Translations under genes and position numbers: made by a program
In this document: in pieces, positions 59,727-64,000 of the stretch
Numbering within the stretch: position 1 is the stretch's first letter
Layout of the letters: the number at the start of each line of letters is the position of its first letter
Notes under the pieces: generated by a model
The model's input: the letters and a program-made list of their open reading frames with translations, nothing else
Told to the model about the DNA's origin: nothing
Database searches by the model: none
DNA from: Pseudofrankia nepalensis
GTDB lineage: Bacteria; Actinomycetota; Actinomycetes; Frankiales; Frankiaceae
Strand: one strand, 5' to 3'
DNA length: 64,000 bases
NCBI RefSeq assembly: GCF_016786305.1
Contig: NZ_JADWYV010000005.1

Positions 59727-61568
59727 GTGCGTAGGCGGGTGAGTTCCAGAGACACCCGGCTCGCGGCGAGCGCCTCGCGCCTGCGGCTCCTGACCGTGGT
59801 TCTCGTCACCACGGCCGGCGCGGGCGGCGCCGCGTTGTCGGCGGGCTGGCCGTACTGGCGCGGTCACCCGGCGAGCGGGGTGCTGCACGTGTCCGCCGTC
59901 GTGTCGCTGATGGTGGCGGGGGTGCTCCTGGTGACCAGGCCGAACACCCGCGCCTGCGGTCTCCTGGCCCTCCTGGCCGGTCTGACCCGGATGGTGCACT
60001 GGCTGTCGACGTGGAACGTCGGCGTGCTTCCGCTGCTCTCCGGGTTCGGTCATGCCGCCCACTGGCTCGCGCTCGGTGCCGCCCTGCTTCTCTACCCGGC
60101 CGGCCGCTCCAGATCCCACGGGGAGGCGCTGTGGATCAGCCTCGCCGCCGTCGACCTGCTCGGTGGCAACGTGGTGCTCGTGCTGACCGCCCGGCCTGAG
60201 TGGCACGGCTTCGACCCGGCTGTCGTGTGGCCGGACATCGGAACCGTCGACCGTGACGCGTACGAGATCACGCTCGACGTGCTGCTGGTCACGGACGTGC
60301 TCACCGCGCTCAGCTTCACCGCCCTGGCTGTGTTCCGTATCCGCTCACTGCGCGGACTCGACCAGGATCTCGGCCGGCCGGTACTGATCACGGCCTGCCT
60401 GGTGGGCCTGGTGGGAGCGCTCGCCCACCCGGACCTGTTCGGGACCGAGGACGCGGCCGGCGTGCCCGACTCCGTCGCGGCCGCCAACTCCGTCGCGCCG
60501 CACAACACGGTGACGGCACTGGTCCCGATCGCGCTCGCCGTTGTCGTGGTCCGCCGACGCCTCGTCCTCGCGACCCTGGCCGATCACCTGCACCGCGCCA
60601 CGCGGCCGGCGACGGTCGAGGACGTCGAGGCGAGCCTGCGCCATGTGCTTCGTGACGACGCGCTCCGCCTCTACCACCTGGACACGGCCAGTACCGATCT
60701 GGTCGATCCGGTGGGCCAGGGTGGGGCGCTCGACGCCGCGCGGCCGGTGGCCATCGGTGCCGAGCGTTGGCTCCTCGAGGTCAGCGCTCCGCTCGGCGGG
60801 ATCACGGCCCTCGTCGACGCCGAGCCAGGCATGCGGGAATATCGGGCACTGGTCGAGGCGGCGGTCACCGCGGGCCTGCTCGCCCTGGAGAACGCCCGGC
60901 TGCGGAGCAGGCTGCGTGCCCAGACCGGCCGGCTCGCCGATGCCCGGCGGGAGATCACCGACGTGGAGACCCGCGAGCGCGTTCGCATAGAGCGCGAGCT
61001 CCATGACGGCCTTCAGCAGCAGCTGATCGCGCTCGACATGATCGCCGGGATGATCCAGAGAATCGCCGTCGACCCGGCGCGGGAACGTGCGCTCGCCGAG
61101 ATCCGGCGGCGCCTGCAAGCGGCGGGCAGGGAGGTCCGGGAGATCGCCCGGGGTCTGCATCCGGTCGCGCTGGACAGCGGCGGGCTGCGGTCGGCGCTGG
61201 AACATCAGGCCCGGCACCTGCGGCTGCCGGCGACCCTGTGGGTGTGCGCCCAGCGTTTCAGTCCCGGCACCGAACATGCGATGTACGCGGTGCTCGCCGC
61301 GGCGCTGACCACCGCGGCCAGCCGAACCGTCCGTGGCCCCGTCCAGGTGGCGGTCTGGGTCGCCGGATCGACGCTGATCGGCGAGGTCAGCGAGGTCGTC
61401 GACGCGGGCCGCGGCTTGGCCCCGGCCTCCGGGCACGAGACGGGATACGACCAGCTGGCCGCCGTGGCTGATCAGGTCCGCGCGCTGGGTGGCTCCGTCA
61501 GCTCCGCCAGGTCCGAGAGCGAGAGACCAGTCGTACACCGCACCACGGTGATCTTGCCGTGCGCGTAG
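59727..61568 (+). CDS. Histidine kinase-like membrane protein with intact phospho-site
   Basis: About eight hydrophobic segments in the first 300 residues form a membrane sensor part. A GAF-like cytoplasmic region follows. The HisKA_3 motif is intact: RVRIERELHDGLQQQLIALD, with the acceptor His at residue 426. The ATPase part is degenerate: where relatives have EALTNxxKHA there is AAALTTAASRTVRG, so the N-box Asn is missing; only VVDAGRGL recalls the G1 box. The protein may be phosphorylated by a partner. The next gene overlaps by 10 bp and has the opposite defect. GTG 59727 is the start. Confidence 0.8.
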   Translation: MRRRVSSRDTRLAASASRLRLLTVVLVTTAGAGGAALSAGWPYWRGHPASGVLHVSAVVSLMVAGVLLVTRPNTRACGLLALLAGLTRMVHWLSTWNVGVLPLLSGFGHAAHWLALGAALLLYPAGRSRSHGEALWISLAAVDLLGGNVVLVLTARPEWHGFDPAVVWPDIGTVDRDAYEITLDVLLVTDVLTALSFTALAVFRIRSLRGLDQDLGRPVLITACLVGLVGALAHPDLFGTEDAAGVPDSVAAANSVAPHNTVTALVPIALAVVVVRRRLVLATLADHLHRATRPATVEDVEASLRHVLRDDALRLYHLDTASTDLVDPVGQGGALDAARPVAIGAERWLLEVSAPLGGITALVDAEPGMREYRALVEAAVTAGLLALENARLRSRLRAQTGRLADARREITDVETRERVRIERELHDGLQQQLIALDMIAGMIQRIAVDPARERALAEIRRRLQAAGREVREIARGLHPVALDSGGLRSALEHQARHLRLPATLWVCAQRFSPGTEHAMYAVLAAALTTAASRTVRGPVQVAVWVAGSTLIGEVSEVVDAGRGLAPASGHETGYDQLAAVADQVRALGGSVSSARSESERPVVHRTTVILPCA

Positions 61569-62740
61569 CCGGCGCATGGACGCCGGCCGTACTCACGGCG
61601 CGGCTCGTTTCTCCGCTCGCCACTCTGCGCCTGCGCTGGTCCTTGATGAACACGACGTCCAGGCTGCTGCGCCAGTCCACTCGCCCAACCGCGCGCGGCG
61701 TGCGCGCGGCCCTGCGCACGGCCCTGCGCGATCGGACGCTGGACGTCTTCTACTCGATACCGGGCGACGCCGGCTACCTGGATGTGGACGGCTGGCCGGT
61801 CGCGGCCTCGTTCGTGGACGACCGGGGCGCGGGCGGCCCTCCCGCCGGGCGCTGGCGGATGACCTTCCCAGCCGAGCGGGGAGAGGCCACCGCCGTCGTC
61901 GAACTGGCCAGCCGCAGGTGGGCGCGGCGACGCGCCGTCGAGGCCGCGCTGGCCCCGACCGCGTTGTGGCTGTGCAACGTCGCGTTGCGCGGCGGCCTCC
62001 AGGCCCAGCTCGCCAGAACCGCCGCGGCGCGCCGGCAGACTGGCGAAGTGGAGGCCGTGGTGCGGCTGCGGCTCGAGCACAAGCTGCTGGCTGACGTCCA
62101 ACGTCAGCTCGCCGACCTTGAGCAGAGCGTGGCGGCGCTCGGTCACGGGGACGACCAGCTCACCGAAGGCCCGCTGGCCGAGCTCCTGAGCGAGTTCCAG
62201 GCCGGGCTCCGGGCGGCCCGCCAGGCGACCCAGGAGGTCGCCGGGGGTGTCGAACCGGCGGAGCTTCGCGACAGGGGCCTGCTGCCCGCGCTCTGCCGCA
62301 CGGCGGCGCGACTGGGTCTGGCCGTCACTGTCGACGCGGGGGACGGTGCGGGTCCTCCCGAGGGCGCCGACCCCTGCCACAGCGCGCGGGCGGCGGTGGA
62401 CCCCGGCGACCCCGCCCTTCTCCGGGCCGACGAGGTCGCGCCGTCGACGAAGCGGCTCATGTACTTCGCCCTCACCGAGGCGCTGACGAACGTGGCCAAG
62501 CATGCCGGCGCGGCCAGGGTCGTCATCCGGCTCCGGTGCGATGAGAGCTGGCTGACCGGCGAAGTGGCCGACAACGGGCGGGGAGGCGCGACCGTGCGCG
62601 CGGGCGGCGGCCTCGACGGTCTCGCGGAGCGGGTCCACGCGATGGACGGTTCGCTGTCGCTGCACAGCGAACCGGGACGCGGGACGCGCCTCACCGTCCG
62701 CCTGCCACTGGTGGCCCGCCCCCCGGACGGTCCGGGCTGA
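61559..62740 (+). CDS. Histidine kinase-like protein with intact ATPase but altered H-box
   Basis: A 393-residue protein with a soluble N-terminal region of about 140 residues, then a coiled region and a complete HATPase_c domain: LTEALTNVAKHAGAARVVIR (N box), VADNGRGG (G1) and GLDGLAERVHAMDGSLSL (G2). The dimerisation segment reads RLRLEHKLLADVQRQLADLE, without the normal ELHD motif; a His is present but shifted. No transmembrane segment is evident. It may donate phosphate to the preceding membrane protein rather than autophosphorylate. GTG 61559 overlaps the upstream stop. Confidence 0.75.
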   Translation: MRVAGAWTPAVLTARLVSPLATLRLRWSLMNTTSRLLRQSTRPTARGVRAALRTALRDRTLDVFYSIPGDAGYLDVDGWPVAASFVDDRGAGGPPAGRWRMTFPAERGEATAVVELASRRWARRRAVEAALAPTALWLCNVALRGGLQAQLARTAAARRQTGEVEAVVRLRLEHKLLADVQRQLADLEQSVAALGHGDDQLTEGPLAELLSEFQAGLRAARQATQEVAGGVEPAELRDRGLLPALCRTAARLGLAVTVDAGDGAGPPEGADPCHSARAAVDPGDPALLRADEVAPSTKRLMYFALTEALTNVAKHAGAARVVIRLRCDESWLTGEVADNGRGGATVRAGGGLDGLAERVHAMDGSLSLHSEPGRGTRLTVRLPLVARPPDGPG

Positions 62741-62756
62741 CGTCCCGGGGGCGCCG

Positions 62757-62816
62757 CGCCCCCCCCCCGCCGGCGGGGGCGCCGCCCCCCCCCGCGGGCG
62801 GGCCGGGGGGGGGGCG
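62757..62816. repeat. Homopolymeric C and G tracts
   Basis: C10 at 62759-62768, C9 at 62785-62793 and G10 at 62805-62814 lie in a 60-base stretch that is entirely G and C. The C9 and G10 runs can pair as a hairpin with an 11-base loop, placed 17-75 bases after the kinase stop, and could act as a terminator. The pattern could also reflect sequencing or assembly slippage. Confidence 0.6.
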
Positions 62817-63011
62817 ACGCGGCCCGCATCGGGGCCGGCAGGTCGACGGCCACGACCGCGGCTGCCGCCTTGCGTTCCCCCGATGTCGTTCGCGCCCGGC
62901 CCCGCCGCGACAGCGGACGGCGGGCGAGGTGCAGCCCGACGACGTCGGCGAGCTTCACCACGAACCGCGGAGGGAGCCAGGTGGACGGCAGGCGCACCGG
63001 TCCGAAACCGG

Positions 63012-63521
63012 TCAGTAGGTCTTCCACAACTGGTGCGCGCCGCTCACGCACGGCTGCTCGTACACGCGGGTGCCGGAGATCCCGGCGCACTTGTCGCTCT
63101 TGGCATTCTTCAGCTGGTTCCAGCTCGGGCTGGAACTGCTCCAGTACCAGAGCTGGGAGAGGTCGGAGGTCGGCTGACAGGCGCCCTGCACCAACGCTTT
63201 GTCGCCGGTCGTGGGGACACCCGTGACACCTAGGCACAGCTGGTTCACGGTCCTGTTTCGGAACTGCATCGCGATCACGGTAGTGCCCCCCTTGTTCAGC
63301 GGCACCAGATTGATCTTGTCCCAGTTCTGGGTGGGGGTGTTCACACAGGTGCCGACGGCCGCGGGGGACCCGGGGTAGATGCTGGAACCGTGAATGCCGA
63401 GGCAGATGTTGTTCCAGTTCTCGATGTGGACGGGCGCCGCCAGTGCCGGCGGCGCGAGCGCCACTCCGAGAACGGCGGCCGCCACTGCCACCGGCAAGAG
63501 CATAAGACGTCGCATTCTCAT
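63012..63521 (-). CDS. Secreted ricin-type beta-trefoil lectin-like protein
   Basis: The N-terminus MRMRRLMLLPVAVAAAVLGV plus a following Ala-rich stretch is a clear signal peptide with likely cleavage after LAPPALA (about residue 28). The mature 140 residues repeat the ricin-type beta-trefoil pattern: QxW-type motifs TQNWDKI, SQLWYW and HQLWKTY, with paired cysteines in NNICLGIH, GTCVN, QLCLGVTG, GACQP, DKCAGI and EQPCVSG. Such small secreted proteins usually bind carbohydrate; the ligand is unknown. ATG 63521 is likely, with AAGGAGGAAGA upstream on that strand. It stands alone. Confidence 0.85.
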   Translation of the reverse strand: MRMRRLMLLPVAVAAAVLGVALAPPALAAPVHIENWNNICLGIHGSSIYPGSPAAVGTCVNTPTQNWDKINLVPLNKGGTTVIAMQFRNRTVNQLCLGVTGVPTTGDKALVQGACQPTSDLSQLWYWSSSSPSWNQLKNAKSDKCAGISGTRVYEQPCVSGAHQLWKTY

Positions 63522-64000
63522 CTTCTTCCTCCTTGGTCGCGTAGTCAGCCCGCGCGGACCGACACCCGCCGGCGCGACGGAGAACCGCGACCCCGGGCGA
63601 CCGCCCTGGTGAACCCAGCGCGGCGCCGCGGCCCCCGGCCGCGCTCGTCGAGGAAATGGCGGTGACCACGCCGCGGCGGCCCCCGAACGGGGGAGGCTTT
63701 CAGGCGGGTATCCGGAAGCGTCGCCAGATCGGTCCTCTCGGCGTCGTTCACGCTCTCCTGACGGCCCTGCCGGGCTGCGTCACCAGCATGCTCGGACCGC
63801 GAATGGCCCACCAGTGGGGAAAACCCCCGTCCGCGCCGACACGCCGCACGACAATGTCGCCATGGTCGGCACGCCGAAATGTCGAGGCGCCGCGTGAGCA
63901 CCTCCGCGACACCTCCGCCCACCCGCCCGGCCGAGGGGAAAGGCCGGCCACGGCACCGGACGGCGCGCCAAGGCGGTTACGGCGAGGGCGGGCTGACGGC
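63522..64000. other. Right end of window, no gene recognised
   Basis: 479 bases without a supported gene. The open frames on both strands are Arg/Pro-rich and lack ribosome sites or motifs. The immediate upstream of the lectin gene shows only its ribosome site. A gene beginning beyond the window cannot be excluded. Confidence 0.5.

Noticed and set aside
1..64000. tRNA, rRNA, insertion sequence, phage attachment site or replication origin
   Set aside because: None was recognised when reading both strands; no transposase, integrase or tRNA-like cloverleaf was seen. A tRNA/IS search program would be needed to exclude degenerate copies.

Overview
The DNA is very GC-rich, nearly every codon ends in G or C, and GTG starts are common. 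The left end carries the actinobacterial division block ftsZ - pgeF - yggS - sepF - yggT - divIVA, followed by lspA, rluD and a T-box-controlled ileS. This points to an actinomycete. Long antisense open frames, F420-type enzyme remnants and actinobacterial-type IleS, LspA and DivIVA fit a Frankia-like organism (Frankiaceae); that genus call is inference.

Layout. 1-9.1 kb: cell wall and division (ftsW tail, murG, an inverted murC, ftsZ, pgeF, yggS, sepF, yggT, divIVA and two small coupled ORFs). No ftsQ is visible between murC and ftsZ. 9.1-13.3 kb: a leftward operon-like run (CFA-synthase-like methyltransferase, lspA, rluD, membrane protein). 13.3-17.2 kb: ileS behind a T-box leader. 17.2-23.3 kb: PhzF-like protein, a hypothetical protein, an ABC transporter pair with a coupled membrane protein, and a LigB-type dioxygenase. 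23.9-27.5 kb: three AIM24-family genes in a row, the first fused to TerD. 27.6-36.6 kb: SMR transporter, M20 peptidase, Csp-type copper protein, a graveyard of three gene remnants, NmrA-like and AraC proteins, an FGE-like protein and oxidoreductases.

36.7-49 kb looks like a biosynthetic cluster. A tightly coupled leftward operon encodes a WS/DGAT-like acyltransferase, prephenate dehydrogenase, the E1alpha, E1beta and E2 subunits of a 2-oxoacid dehydrogenase, and an HpaB-type flavin monooxygenase. Across an 870-bp divergent control region lie a second WS/DGAT-like acyltransferase, an MFS exporter and an 86-residue protein. Together they suggest making, activating, hydroxylating and acyl-transferring a tyrosine-pathway aromatic acid.

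49.2-56.6 kb is the most striking region. A 1357-residue protein of unknown fold ends in seven His-X-Asp triplets within its last 47 residues. It is followed by a radical SAM/SPASM enzyme with an unfamiliar C-terminal domain and by an endonuclease/exonuclease/phosphatase-fold protein. An 18-bp tandem repeat runs through the stop codon of the giant gene and keeps decayed His-X-Asp-Thr codons in frame. This resembles a peptide-modification (triceptide-like) system with an unusually large substrate.

56.7-64 kb: a LuxR regulator divergent from a hemerythrin-like protein, then a response regulator with two adjacent histidine-kinase-like genes whose defects look complementary, and a secreted ricin-type lectin. 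No tRNA, rRNA, CRISPR array or insertion sequence was seen.
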